From Planctomycetaceae bacterium (GTDB lineage Bacteria; Planctomycetota; Planctomycetia; Pirellulales; Pirellulaceae), in NCBI GenBank assembly GCA_002862205.1, contig PKCN01000271.1, forward strand, positions 1 through 64,000: a stretch of DNA of 64,000 bases. The letters run 5' to 3'. A model generated the notes under the pieces. The model saw only the letters and a list, made by a program, of their open reading frames with translations, was not told where the DNA came from and did not search any database. The position numbers and the translations under genes are program-made. This document shows, piece after piece, positions 43,800-52,672 of the stretch; the first letter of the stretch is position 1, and the number at the start of each line of letters is the position of its first letter.

Positions 43800-45272
43800 G
43801 TGTTTGAGTCCCTCTCTGACGGTTTGCAGTCGGCGTTCAAAAGTTTGTCCGGAAAGGGCAAGCTGACTGAAGGCAATATGCGCGACGGGCTTGAGATTGT
43901 CCAAAAGGCAATGCTCGAGGCTGACGTCAGCTATCAAGTCGTTCAAGACTTCATGGCTCAGGTATCTGAGCGTGCACTCGGTAAACGAGTTCTGCTGAGC
44001 CTGCGACCACAAGAAGAATTGGTCAACATCGTTCACAGCGAACTGGTGTCGATCCTTGGTCCTGTTGATCCTTCTTTGCATTTGAAGAAAGACGGTCCAA
44101 CGATCATCATGCTCTGCGGGCTGCAGGGAAGTGGCAAGACAACAACATGCGGCAAGCTCGCCCAGTTGTTGAAAGAAGAAGACATCAAACCACTTTTGGT
44201 CGCAGCTGACTTGCAACGGCCCGCTGCGATCGACCAACTGCACGTGATCGGTGATCAACTGGGCGTGCCGGTTTACAGCGACAAGGAAAACCAAAATCCG
44301 GTCAAGGTCTGCCAAGCCGGTGTTGCCAAGGCGAAAGCAGAAGGCGCCCGCGTCGTAATTCTGGACACAGCTGGTCGTCTAGCGATTGACGAAGAGTTGA
44401 TGGCGGAACTTCAACGCATCGATAAACGCGTTGGTCCAGATCAGGTGTATCTGGTCGTTGACGGCATGACCGGTCAGGACGCAGTCAATAGTGCCGGTGC
44501 TTTCAACGAAGCGTTGGAGCTTGATGGCGTTGTGATGACAAAGCTTGACGGGGACGCACGCGGCGGTGCGTTACTGTCAGTCAAGCATGTCACGGGTGTT
44601 CCCATTAAGTTCATCGGAACAGGTGAGCACTTCGATGCCCTTGAGCCCTTCCGACCAGAAGGCATGGCAGGGCGAATCCTTGACATGGGTGACGTCGTCG
44701 CTGCGGCACGAGAAGCCCACAGAATTGTGGATGAAAAAGAACGTGAGGAACTGGAAGCCAAAATGGCTTCTGGTGATTTCACGCTTGATGACTTCAAGAC
44801 CATGATGGAAAAGGTCGCCAAGCCCGGGCTCATGGGCAAAATGATGGGCCTCATGCCCGGCATGGGCCAATTCAAAGACGTGCTTGAAAGTGACGAAGCA
44901 GCGGGCGGGATCCGCCAGACCATCGGTGCGATCAACAGCATGACGATGGAAGAACGCAAAAACCCGAGGTTGATCGATTCTCAACGCCGCACCCGTATTG
45001 CCAACGGTGCTGGAGTTCAAACACCTGTCGTTTCACAACTGATCAAACAATTTGACGTGATGAAACCTCTCATGCAGGGGATGGCTGGCAAAGGTGCCGG
45101 TGACCGCATGAAGATGATGCAACAGTTGCAAGCAAGCGGGGCGATGAATGACCCGAATATGCAAGGAATGAAAGTCAAGAAGGGAACGGGCAAACGCCTG
45201 ACTCCCGCCGAGCGAGCGAAACAGAAAAAACAACGCGATAAAATGAAACGCAAGATGAAGCGGAAGAGTTAG
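43800..45272 (+). CDS. ffh: Signal recognition particle protein Ffh
   Basis: GTPase that binds 4.5S/SRP RNA and signal peptides and docks with FtsY. GTG start; 490 aa. N domain (residues 1-95), G domain with G1 CGLQGSGKTTTCGKLA near 103, G2 LVAADLQRPAAIDQL, G3 LDTAGRLAIDEELM, G4 TKLDGDARGG and GTGEHFDALEPFRPEG; then a methionine-rich M domain (GLMGKMMGLMPGMGQF, RLTPAERAKQKKQRDK). First gene of ffh-rpsP-trmD-rplS, a common bacterial order. Confidence 0.97.
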   Translation: MFESLSDGLQSAFKSLSGKGKLTEGNMRDGLEIVQKAMLEADVSYQVVQDFMAQVSERALGKRVLLSLRPQEELVNIVHSELVSILGPVDPSLHLKKDGPTIIMLCGLQGSGKTTTCGKLAQLLKEEDIKPLLVAADLQRPAAIDQLHVIGDQLGVPVYSDKENQNPVKVCQAGVAKAKAEGARVVILDTAGRLAIDEELMAELQRIDKRVGPDQVYLVVDGMTGQDAVNSAGAFNEALELDGVVMTKLDGDARGGALLSVKHVTGVPIKFIGTGEHFDALEPFRPEGMAGRILDMGDVVAAAREAHRIVDEKEREELEAKMASGDFTLDDFKTMMEKVAKPGLMGKMMGLMPGMGQFKDVLESDEAAGGIRQTIGAINSMTMEERKNPRLIDSQRRTRIANGAGVQTPVVSQLIKQFDVMKPLMQGMAGKGAGDRMKMMQQLQASGAMNDPNMQGMKVKKGTGKRLTPAERAKQKKQRDKMKRKMKRKS

Positions 45273-45295
45273 TCGCGCTAAAAATGAACCAAATT

Positions 45296-45310
45296 GCCGG
45301 ACGTCCCGGC
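45296..45310 (+). other. Small hairpin between ffh and rpsP
   Basis: GCCGG - ACGTC - CCGGC, a perfect 5-bp GC stem 23 nt after the ffh stop. No T run; possibly an mRNA processing or stability element. Confidence 0.3.
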
Positions 45311-45415
45311 ATCGACCCGGCATTGAAAATCGAAAGTTTCAATTTGAAGATTTGAGATTCAATCCCAGGAAGTCAGACTGGAAGTTGATTACCAACCCTT
45401 TGGAGCAGAAGCCGT

Positions 45416-45859
45416 ATGGCAGTCCGAATTAGAATGAAAAAGATGGGACGAACCCATCGCCCGTTTTTCCGAGTGTGTGCAATGGACAAACGCAGCCCAC
45501 GTGATGGTCGCGTCATCGAAGAACTGGGCACCTACGATCCCATGTGCCCGGAAACAGATGCACGCGTCACGCTGAAAGCGGAACGCATCGATTACTGGCT
45601 CAGCGTTGGTGCACAACCCAGCGATAAAGTGGCAACACTGATTAAAAAGTACGGGACCGATGGCAGCCATCTCGAAGCACAGAAGGAAGCCATGGATCGC
45701 CTGAGCAAGCGAAAAGATTACACACCTGCTCTAGCGCCCGCCAAGCCAGCCAAGAAAAAGGAAGAGGAACCCAAAGCCGAAGCAGCACCTGAGGCGGAAG
45801 AGGCAACAGCCGAACCCGCAGCAGAAGAAGCTTCGTCTGAGGAAACCGCCAGCGAGTGA
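45416..45859 (+). CDS. rpsP: 30S ribosomal protein S16
   Basis: Small-subunit protein needed for 30S assembly. Residues 1-85 are the conserved domain (VRIRMKKMGRTHRPFFRVCAMD, SPRDGRVIEELGTYDPM, LKAERIDYWLSVGAQPSDKV). At 147 aa it exceeds the usual 80-90: residues about 100-147 are an Ala/Glu/Lys-rich low-complexity tail (KPAKKKEEEPKAEAAPEAEE...). Such acidic tails on S16 occur in planctomycetes and some other phyla. Downstream neighbour is trmD with rimM absent. Confidence 0.96.
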   Translation: MAVRIRMKKMGRTHRPFFRVCAMDKRSPRDGRVIEELGTYDPMCPETDARVTLKAERIDYWLSVGAQPSDKVATLIKKYGTDGSHLEAQKEAMDRLSKRKDYTPALAPAKPAKKKEEEPKAEAAPEAEEATAEPAAEEASSEETASE

Positions 45860-45970
45860 GAGAGGGACGCCTGGTGCGGCGGGATGAGTGGGCTGTCATA
45901 ACCGATGTTCAACGGGAACATCTTTGGCACAGACTCCATTGTGTTACTTCACTGATCCAAGCAACAAACC

Positions 45971-46717
45971 ATGCGTTTTGACATCATCACGCTGTTTCCT
46001 TCGATCTTCGATGGATACCTGACCCAGGGGCTTCTGGCTAAGGCTATCCAGCGAGATCTGGTCCAAATCGAGCAGCACAACCTGCGAGACTGGGCTCCCG
46101 AGACTCCACACCGACCTGTCGACGACAAGCCGTTTGGTGGAGGCCCCGGAATGCTGATACAAGTAGAACCCACGGTCAACTGTGTCGAAGCAGTCCAAGC
46201 CATGGATTCAAAACCGGCCAGACGAGTGTTACTAACCCCCCAAGGGAAGACGCTCGACCAGCCAATGGCAGAAAACTTTGCGACCAGCCAACGAGTCATC
46301 GTTTTGTGTGGTCGTTACGAAGGGTTCGACCAGCGGGTTGTCGATATTTTGCAGCCCGAAGAGATCAGCATTGGTGATTTCGTCTTGAACGGAGGCGAAG
46401 TAGCAGCGATGGTATTGATCGACGCGGTCGTCAGGCTTTTGCCTGGTGTCCTCGGAGATGAGCAAAGTAACATTGATGATTCGTTTAGCCGGGGCAACCG
46501 GATACTCGAATTCCCACAATACACAAGACCAAGAGAGTTTCGAGGCCATGCCGTGCCTGATGTCCTGCTAAGCGGAGATCACGGGGCAATCGCGAAATGG
46601 AGAGCAGAGCAAAGCCAACTGCGTACCCAAGAAAGAAGAAGCGATTTGCTAGCGAATGAAATCGAAACACTCGATCAACAAGACCTAACCAATACATTGA
46701 ACCCTAAGAGTGAGTAA
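45971..46717 (+). CDS. trmD: tRNA (guanine-N1)-methyltransferase
   Basis: SPOUT methyltransferase making m1G37 to prevent +1 frameshifting. 248 aa. N-terminus [20 protein letters not shown], the substrate block [14 protein letters not shown] near residue 57, and the knotted SAM site [15 protein letters not shown] followed by [23 protein letters not shown] (in two parts), ending with [16 protein letters not shown]. rplS follows after 5 bp. In most bacteria rimM sits between rpsP and trmD; here that slot (45860-45970) is only 111 bp. Confidence 0.96.
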   Translation: MRFDIITLFPSIFDGYLTQGLLAKAIQRDLVQIEQHNLRDWAPETPHRPVDDKPFGGGPGMLIQVEPTVNCVEAVQAMDSKPARRVLLTPQGKTLDQPMAENFATSQRVIVLCGRYEGFDQRVVDILQPEEISIGDFVLNGGEVAAMVLIDAVVRLLPGVLGDEQSNIDDSFSRGNRILEFPQYTRPREFRGHAVPDVLLSGDHGAIAKWRAEQSQLRTQERRSDLLANEIETLDQQDLTNTLNPKSE

Positions 46718-46722
46718 CTGAT

Positions 46723-47076
46723 ATGTCCCAAGCTATCATGGAATTGGTCGAAAAGACCTCCCTGAAAGAGAACCCACCTGAATTTGAAGTCGGTGACACC
46801 GTTGACGTGCACCTGAAAATTTTGGAAGGCAACAAGGAACGCGTTCAAGTCTTCACGGGTGTCGTGATTGCCCGCAGTGGTAGCGGCAGCCGGGAAATGT
46901 TCGCCGTTCGCCGCATCGTGGCTGGCGAAGGTGTTGAGCGTAAGTTCCCTGTTCACAGCCCGAGAATCGAAAAGATTGAAGTCAAGCGAAGCGGAGTCGT
47001 CCGGCGAGCCAAGCTTTACTTCCTTCGCGAACGTGTCGGTAAAGCAGTCCGTTTGAAAGAACGTCGACGCACCTAA
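46723..47076 (+). CDS. rplS: 50S ribosomal protein L19
   Basis: Large-subunit protein at the 30S-50S interface. 117 aa, standard length. Conserved pattern: MELVEKTSLKENPPEFEVGDTVDV (start region), then KILEGNKERVQVFTGVVIAR, REMFAVRRIVAGEGVERKFP and the final SPRIEKIEVKRSGVVRRAKLYFLR block. Five bases after trmD, last gene before a strong intrinsic terminator. Confidence 0.97.
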   Translation: MSQAIMELVEKTSLKENPPEFEVGDTVDVHLKILEGNKERVQVFTGVVIARSGSGSREMFAVRRIVAGEGVERKFPVHSPRIEKIEVKRSGVVRRAKLYFLRERVGKAVRLKERRRT

Positions 47077-47159
47077 ATCGAACCTGCCGATAAGCTCGGC
47101 TTCCCTGATTCGGCTGGCAAAGAATTGCCATATCTGGAAAACAGGCGATTGGACCAACG

Positions 47160-47191
47160 GCGAGAGGCATACAATGCCTCTCGCTTTTTTT
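47160..47191 (+). terminator. Intrinsic terminator after rplS
   Basis: GCGAGAGGCAT - ACA - ATGCCTCTCGC followed by seven T residues: a perfect 11-bp stem with a triloop. The only textbook Rho-independent terminator I found; it ends the ffh-rpsP-trmD-rplS unit and separates it from yraN. Confidence 0.93.
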
Positions 47192-47219
47192 GTTGCCTAC
47201 GCCAGATCAGGGGAAGTGC

Positions 47220-47678
47220 ATGTGGAAACAGACAGTGTTTTGCTGCCGAGAACTTTACATGAACTGGCGTTATGGTCGCATCGATGCCACGGAAACAACC
47301 GGGAAACGTGGCGAACAGGCTGCAGCACGACTGCTACGACAAAGGGGACTCGTGATCGTTGCAGAAAACGAGGCCGATCGTGGCGGTGAAATCGACTTGA
47401 TAGCAGTGGATCGTCAAACCCGGACTGTGGTTTTCATCGAAGTCAAAACACACAGTTCGCCCAAACCGGGTCATCCGGCGGAACGTGTGGACGAGCATAA
47501 ACAAAGTCGGGTGACTCGTGCTGCATTGAGGTACCTGCGACGCAAACAACTACTCGGAGTATCAGCTCGCTTCGATGTCGTTGCTGTCTGGTGGCCTAGT
47601 GGACTCCCCACACCCACAAGAATTGAGCACTACGAATCTGCTTTTGATGCGGTGGGCCAACACCAGTTCTATTCCTGA
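47220..47678 (+). CDS. yraN: UPF0102 family protein YraN (putative endonuclease-like fold)
   Basis: Predicted nuclease of the Holliday-junction-resolvase-like fold. ATG at 47220 is preceded by AGGGGAAG, which decides the start; 152 aa. Core features are TGKRGEQAAARLLRQRGL, then AENEADRGGEIDLIAVD, and VVFIEVKTHSS: the E...D...ExK pattern of the restriction-endonuclease-like fold. VTRAALRYLRRKQLL and ARFDVVAVWW complete the family. Commonly found near rplS and rnhB. Its stop is in a 12-bp palindrome. Confidence 0.9.
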   Translation: MWKQTVFCCRELYMNWRYGRIDATETTGKRGEQAAARLLRQRGLVIVAENEADRGGEIDLIAVDRQTRTVVFIEVKTHSSPKPGHPAERVDEHKQSRVTRAALRYLRRKQLLGVSARFDVVAVWWPSGLPTPTRIEHYESAFDAVGQHQFYS

Positions 47679-47686
47679 ATATTCAG
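47675..47686. other. 12-bp perfect palindrome at the yraN stop
   Basis: CTGAATATTCAG is fully self-complementary, and the yraN TGA (47676-47678) is inside it. As RNA it could form at best a short stem, so a DNA-level or dimer role is as likely. Confidence 0.4.
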
Positions 47687-47705
47687 CATGGGACGCCAGC
47701 GACTC

Positions 47706-47724
47706 GTTAGCGTGCCACGCTAAC
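47706..47724. other. Perfect 9+1+9 palindrome spanning the queC stop
   Basis: GTTAGCGTGCCACGCTAAC. The queC TAG is the complement of 47720-47722 in the right arm. It lies in the 41-bp gap and overlap between convergent yraN and queC. The left arm is part of a 13-mer (ACTCGTTAGCGTG) also found at 36177. Confidence 0.6.
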
Positions 47725-48418
47725 CACTCACCAACGCGGGATCTTGAATTCCGTTGGTTGCAAACCCTCGTGCTCGCAACAAGCACGCATCACAATGCTG
47801 ACAGGGTAAACCACCTTCACCTGGATCGTAACAGGAGAGCGTCATACCATAATCGACACCCAATTCCATTCCCTGGGCAACGATCTCCGCCTTTGTCAGA
47901 TCAATCAGTGGAGTATGAATTTTCAAACTCTGAGCTTCTTCGACGCCAGCTTTCGTCGCCAAATTCGCCATTTGCTCAAACGCCTTGATGAACTCAGGCC
48001 GACAATCTGGATATCCGCTGTAGTCGAGCGAATTAACGCCGATAAAAATATCTTTGGCGTCAACCGTTTCAGCAAACGCCAAAGACAACGATAAAAAGAC
48101 GGTGTTTCGAGCTGGAACATAAGTCACAGGAATGGTTTCGCCAATCGCTTCCACGGTTTCGGACTTGGGCACATCAATCGCTACATCCGTGAGTGCGGAG
48201 CCTCCAAACTGCGCTAAATCGATATCAACGATTCGATGTGAAGCGGCGCCAAGTTTCTCTGAGATCAGCTGAGCCCGCTGCAATTCGTATTGATGTCGTT
48301 GACCGTACCGAAACGCAAGCGTGTGTGTTTCGAACCCTTGGCTTTGAGCGATCGCCAGACAGGTAGCACTATCCAGCCCCCCTGACAACAGGATGACTGC
48401 ACGTTTGCGTGATGACAT
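47720..48418 (-). CDS. queC: 7-cyano-7-deazaguanine synthase
   Basis: ATP-dependent enzyme making preQ0 from carboxy-deazaguanine, for queuosine or deazapurine DNA. 232 aa. PP-loop [11 protein letters not shown] near residue 13; [18 protein letters not shown] near 102; the zinc site is C...CQHCDAC ([18 protein letters not shown] near 200). ATG with AGAGGA upstream. No queD, queE or queF neighbour is present, so the rest of the pathway is elsewhere. It follows the YhaM-like gene by 15 bp on the same strand. Confidence 0.95.
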   Translation of the reverse strand: MSSRKRAVILLSGGLDSATCLAIAQSQGFETHTLAFRYGQRHQYELQRAQLISEKLGAASHRIVDIDLAQFGGSALTDVAIDVPKSETVEAIGETIPVTYVPARNTVFLSLSLAFAETVDAKDIFIGVNSLDYSGYPDCRPEFIKAFEQMANLATKAGVEEAQSLKIHTPLIDLTKAEIVAQGMELGVDYGMTLSCYDPGEGGLPCQHCDACLLRARGFATNGIQDPALVSG

Positions 48419-48433
48419 GTGAATCCTCTTTCT

Positions 48434-49396
48434 CTAATCCCGCTTCTTCCACAGTTTGCGACCAATGGAAGGGTTATAGTTCGTCCAATTCCCATCAGCA
48501 GCAACGTCCGCTTCAATCACGCTGGTGTAGGAGGCAAGTTTGGCGTCAAGATTATCTAGATGGTGCAAGGCTACTGCTTCGAGTGTCACCGGAAGCTTGG
48601 GGCTCCCAAACTCGATTTGTCCGTGATGACTGACAATCAAGTGCTCCAACTGCAGTCGCAAATCACTTGGAAATGGCTCACCTGATGCTTCTAACACGGC
48701 AATCTTGTCGCCCAACATCTGAACACCAATGACGATATGTCCAACCATCTGCCCTCGGTCGGTATAGGAAACCTCGCCACCTGCCGACAGTTCTTCGATC
48801 TTGCCGAGGTCGTGCAGAAAAGCGCCAAAAGTAAGCAAATCAGCATCCAATTGTGGATACCTGGGGCCAATCAACCGTGCCAATTCCATCAAGTCGATGC
48901 TGTGTTGCAGGAGGCCACCTGGGTAAGCGTGATGATTTGAAACCGCAGCAGCGGCGACGATTAGCTTTGCCATGAAGTCATCATCCTTCAGATAAGCCTC
49001 GCCCAACCGCTGCAGATGCACATTTTGCATTTGGCTGACCAGTTCAGCCAACCGGGCACGCAAGGCTTCCGACCGCTCTGCATCAAAGCGTTCAAATTCC
49101 GCGATATCAACCTCAGATGGGTCCAAACGCTGAATATGGGTCACAATTACCTGCAAGTTGCCGTTGTGTACCTGCGTACGCCCACGACAAAGAATGTAGT
49201 CGCCGCGGTCAAAGGATTCGAAAACCCGCTCATCTGCGTTCCACAACATACCGGCGATAACGCCCGTGCGATCGGCCAAACGCAGTAAGATGTATTTACC
49301 TCCCTGGCGATTCACTCGGAGTTGTTTGTCAGTAGCCTGAAAGGATTGTTCCAGATGTTGTCCGTCCGACAGGTCCAGAATGTTGGTACGATTCAC
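48434..49396 (-). CDS. HD-domain 3'-5' exoribonuclease, YhaM family
   Basis: About 320 aa from GTG at 49396 (VNRTNILDLSDG); an open frame extends upstream to 49546 but homology does not. Residues 1-100 form an OB-fold (LRLADRTGVIAGMLWNAD, FDRGDYILCRGRTQVHNGNLQVIV). Residues 150-300 form an HD phosphohydrolase: HHAYPGGLLQHSIDLMELA, AFLHDLGKIEEL (His-Asp), and LIVSHHGQIEFGSPKLP. YhaM/CBF1 proteins degrade RNA or ssDNA 3'-5' with Mn. Followed by queC; its start region faces the Ser/Thr kinase gene. Confidence 0.87.
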   Translation of the reverse strand: MNRTNILDLSDGQHLEQSFQATDKQLRVNRQGGKYILLRLADRTGVIAGMLWNADERVFESFDRGDYILCRGRTQVHNGNLQVIVTHIQRLDPSEVDIAEFERFDAERSEALRARLAELVSQMQNVHLQRLGEAYLKDDDFMAKLIVAAAAVSNHHAYPGGLLQHSIDLMELARLIGPRYPQLDADLLTFGAFLHDLGKIEELSAGGEVSYTDRGQMVGHIVIGVQMLGDKIAVLEASGEPFPSDLRLQLEHLIVSHHGQIEFGSPKLPVTLEAVALHHLDNLDAKLASYTSVIEADVAADGNWTNYNPSIGRKLWKKRD

Positions 49397-49601
49397 GTAT
49401 ATCGACTCAAACGGGGCAGGGCAGGGTGCTGAATTAGAAGAGTATCTCACACAAAGATGATCGCGACAGCGATGGCTTGGCAAGCCCCAACAATACGTTT
49501 TGGGATGGTTAACCCAGCAAAGCTCCATCGAATTACCCGAAGCCAATGATCAGGGTCAACGTCAGCCAAATTTGACCATCAAGAGCTTCCTGCAGACCGC
49601 C

Positions 49602-51719
49602 ATGAACGCCGAACACCAGAAATACGATCTACTCGAGCCACCCCAGAGGGATGGTGAGATTGGGCGTCTGGGACCGTACAGAGTTCTCGCTCTGATCGGT
49701 AAAGGCGGCATGGGCCAAGTATTCCGCGCCCAAGACATGCGTTTGCAGCGTATCGTGGCACTGAAACTGATGAAACCCAAATTGGCTGCCACGCCTGCCA
49801 GCCGTAAACGTTTTATTGAAGAAGCGAGGTCCATGGCGGCGGTCCAGCACGACAATGTGGCCATGATCTTTGAGGTTGGTGTCGAAGGTGGGGTTCCCTT
49901 CATGGCCATGGAATTGCTGGAGGGGCAATCGCTCAAAGATGCGTTTCGTGCCGGCCGCAAATTCAAAACTGATGAAATACTCAGACTCGGTAAAGAAGTT
50001 GCTCTGGGACTGGCAGCGGCTCACGAGGGCGGGATCATTCATCGCGATATCAAACCCGCCAATATCTGGATCCAAAGTCCTTCTGGTCGAGCGAAAATTC
50101 TAGACTTCGGTCTCGCTATCGCTGGCAACAGCTTTGACCCATTTGTCTCACGCGGAACACTGGTGGGCAGCCCTGGATTTCTTTCACCCGAGCAAGCGAG
50201 AAATGAGGCACTCGATGATCGCACCGATCTCTACAGCCTCGGTGCAGTCCTGTTCATGATGTGCAGTGGAGTTCTGCCACTGACGTCAGGATCCATTTCC
50301 GGACAATTGATCGCCATCATTTGTTACACACCATTGTCACTCACGGAGATAAAACCGGAAACGCCCGTCGCTCTCTCTGAGCTGATTGACCAATTGCTGC
50401 TCAAAGAACCCAAAGACCGCCCCGCGACTGCTCGTGAAATCGCGGACCGTCTGGATAAAATACCGGAGCAAAACGTCCAACAGAATACGATCAAGATTGT
50501 GATGGACTCTGGTGCCACAGGAGCATCTGCAGGCCGGTTAACTAACGCTGCAGATGAACCATCCCGCAACAGGGGCCGACTTGGACTTTGGTCGATGCTC
50601 ACCGCACTCTTGTTGGTGTGCATGTGCGGTGCAATTTATGGATTTTCACAACTCCAGCGAACCCAGAACACAGCACCTCCTGCGAAACCGGATCCCCAAG
50701 CAATCCTGCCCCAGCGGGTCACCGCGGCCTCTCTTCGCCCTTTGAATCTCAGCAATGGAAGTGCGGGCAGCCGTAAAGTGATGAGCGGTGAAGCGGCCCG
50801 GTTCAAATTACGAATCGCAAACGAGTCCACCAGTTCCACGGATGACCCACGTGTCACGAATTCAAATGCAAAGGTCGTTGCTCAACTCGCAACACTACTG
50901 AAACGACCCGATGTCACTCGTGTTGAACGACCCACCTTCCCACAAAAATTATTACTCTCGCAAATCCCTCGGCAAGGAAGTTCACGCGAATTCGAGGTGC
51001 AATTCCTGACAGCTAACCTGATTCCTGGAAAATACGAGGTCGAATTCCAACTTCAAACACCCGACGGATCGGTGATTGCGTCCATCACTGACAATCTGGA
51101 GATTCAGGAAGATCTCTCCAAAGCTGATCTTCTTGGCTTCGACGTCTTGAGAACCTATCAGGGTAAAGGAGCGGACACTTACGTCCAAAAAAACAGCAGA
51201 AATGATTTTGGTGGTAAAGAACTGATTCAGGGCACACGTGGACCCAAACCCCAGACTCAGCATATTTACCTCCGCTTTGATCTTTCGAAACTGCCAGTAA
51301 AACCGAATCAACTTGACCGTGCCATGGCGTTACTGACCGTGGCACAAGGTGGGCAGCAGACCACCCCTGCGTTCAACGTTTATGGAGTCACCAATGAACT
51401 CGATCCAGAATGGCTGGAAACCGGTAAAGGTCATCTGAATTGGAACACAGCCCCCTGTCGAGATGACATCGGCGGACAAAAGTATCTTGGACGTTTTTCC
51501 TTCGACAACACAAAAGATCGCCTCAAGAATGCCGCAGATGCGGTCCGTTTTGCAAGTCGTGAACTTGACGATTTCATCCGTGAAGGGGACGGAAAACTGA
51601 TCACGCTTGTTTTCATCCCTGATTCAAATTCCATCCGCCCCGCGCGGTTCAAATCCAAAGAAGGACAACCCGACCAGGCTCCCGCGATTGCGATCCGCCC
51701 TCTGAAAGCCAATCCATAG
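49602..51719 (+). CDS. Membrane Ser/Thr protein kinase with extracytoplasmic CBM96/DNRLRE-like domain
   Basis: 705 aa from ATG 49602; a TTG-initiated extension to 49500 is less likely. Kinase domain about residues 25-290: glycine loop LIGKGGMGQVF, ATP lysine in IVALKLMK, catalytic loop IIHRDIKPANI, DFGLA, and SPGFLSPEQAR replacing the APE motif. One transmembrane helix lies at about 328-350 (LLLVCMCGAIYGF). The outside part has a linker domain and, from about 516, a beta-sandwich with GADTYVQ, IYLRFDLSKLP and LDRAMALLTVAQGG, like CBM96/DNRLRE carbohydrate-binding domains. It may sense cell-surface glycans. The stop codon is in a tandem repeat; a sigma-like gene follows. Confidence 0.88.
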   Translation: MNAEHQKYDLLEPPQRDGEIGRLGPYRVLALIGKGGMGQVFRAQDMRLQRIVALKLMKPKLAATPASRKRFIEEARSMAAVQHDNVAMIFEVGVEGGVPFMAMELLEGQSLKDAFRAGRKFKTDEILRLGKEVALGLAAAHEGGIIHRDIKPANIWIQSPSGRAKILDFGLAIAGNSFDPFVSRGTLVGSPGFLSPEQARNEALDDRTDLYSLGAVLFMMCSGVLPLTSGSISGQLIAIICYTPLSLTEIKPETPVALSELIDQLLLKEPKDRPATAREIADRLDKIPEQNVQQNTIKIVMDSGATGASAGRLTNAADEPSRNRGRLGLWSMLTALLLVCMCGAIYGFSQLQRTQNTAPPAKPDPQAILPQRVTAASLRPLNLSNGSAGSRKVMSGEAARFKLRIANESTSSTDDPRVTNSNAKVVAQLATLLKRPDVTRVERPTFPQKLLLSQIPRQGSSREFEVQFLTANLIPGKYEVEFQLQTPDGSVIASITDNLEIQEDLSKADLLGFDVLRTYQGKGADTYVQKNSRNDFGGKELIQGTRGPKPQTQHIYLRFDLSKLPVKPNQLDRAMALLTVAQGGQQTTPAFNVYGVTNELDPEWLETGKGHLNWNTAPCRDDIGGQKYLGRFSFDNTKDRLKNAADAVRFASRELDDFIREGDGKLITLVFIPDSNSIRPARFKSKEGQPDQAPAIAIRPLKANP

Positions 51720-51759
51720 CTGGCAGATCCACAGCTCGCAGATCCACAGCTCGCAGATC
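51712..51759 (+). repeat. 15-bp tandem repeat over the kinase stop codon
   Basis: ATCCATAGCTGGCAG (51712-51726, containing the kinase TAG at 51717-51719) is followed by two copies of ATCCACAGCTCGCAG (51727, 51742) and a further ATC. The copies differ at two bases; in later copies the stop is CAG. Confidence 0.9.
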
Positions 51760-51973
51760 AATTGAAGATCAAGCGATCCAAGCCACTGGTTGGAAACGGG
51801 GTATGACGGGATACTCAGCACGACGCTTTTCAGTGTCCCATGCTCTGTGTCTCATCAGCCAGGGTTGATTATCGCAGTGTCAAGCTGAATAATTCCCGAC
51901 TGCGACGTAATGCCCGCCATCGAATAAGCGAACGAATATTCAAGCATGACGCGAGAGTAGTTAAACTAGCCGT

Positions 51974-52672
51974 ATGTCTGATGCCTCATCTCCCACTCCG
52001 CCAACCACAAGCGCTGTAACGCTGGTGCGAACTTCTCAGGCGTGGTCCCAAGCCGACAGTGCCGCCGGATTCGTCCTGCGGTACCTCGCTCCCATGCGCC
52101 GTCAACTGGCGGTTTTACTGGAATCGACAGAGCAGGCCGACGAGGGCTTGAAAATGATCATTGCTCATCTGGTGAGTGCCGGATTTGGAGACCACAAACA
52201 TGATCGACTTCGAGATTTTCTTCTTCGAAGTATCCGATCCGCTGCTCGCAAACGCCTCAAGGAAATGCCAGAAGGTAAACGCCCCGACATTGACTTTGAC
52301 CAACTGCAAAGTGATTCCAAGGACTGGCTCCGGTATTGGCGTGAAGGACTTCTGGAGCGGGCTTGGCGAGCTTTGGAACGCATTGAGCATGCTACACCAA
52401 GTCGACCGCTGTATTCCATGTTGCACTGCGCCACGGCCAATCCTCAGGCAACACCCAGCATGCTTGTGATTCAAATAGCGACTGAAACAGGTTTACAAAT
52501 CGATGAGTCCAATGCGGAGACGATCTTGGCCGAAGCCCGCAGAATGTTCGCTCAACTCGTCGCGGACGAAGTCTCGGAAACGCTCGAAAAACCTGAATCT
52601 GAAAATGTCAAACAGGAGATCAAGACACTGGGCCTGAGTAAAGCATTCGTCGGGATCATGGCGAAGCAGTAA
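51974..52672 (+). CDS. Divergent ECF-sigma-like protein
   Basis: 232 aa. The arrangement resembles planctomycete sigma-70-like proteins of the kinase-linked ECF type: a region-2-like N-terminus (VLRYLAPMRRQLAVLL...DEGLKMIIAHLVSAGF), a basic linker (LRDFLLRSIRSAARKRLKE), the WREGLLERAWRALERIE block, then a region-4-like HTH (PSMLVIQIATETGLQIDESNAETILAEARRMFAQLV; key helix ATETGL) and the tail LVADEVSETL...VKQEIKTLGLS typical of that family. Promoter-contact residues are hard to see, so it may be degenerate. The position after a Ser/Thr kinase fits the known planctomycete pairing. Its last codons are in a 27-bp triplicated repeat. Confidence 0.55.
   Translation: MSDASSPTPPTTSAVTLVRTSQAWSQADSAAGFVLRYLAPMRRQLAVLLESTEQADEGLKMIIAHLVSAGFGDHKHDRLRDFLLRSIRSAARKRLKEMPEGKRPDIDFDQLQSDSKDWLRYWREGLLERAWRALERIEHATPSRPLYSMLHCATANPQATPSMLVIQIATETGLQIDESNAETILAEARRMFAQLVADEVSETLEKPESENVKQEIKTLGLSKAFVGIMAKQ

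Noticed and set aside
49500-49601. TTG start for the Ser/Thr kinase
   Set aside because: Non-ATG, no Shine-Dalgarno, and no conserved residues before the ATG at 49602.
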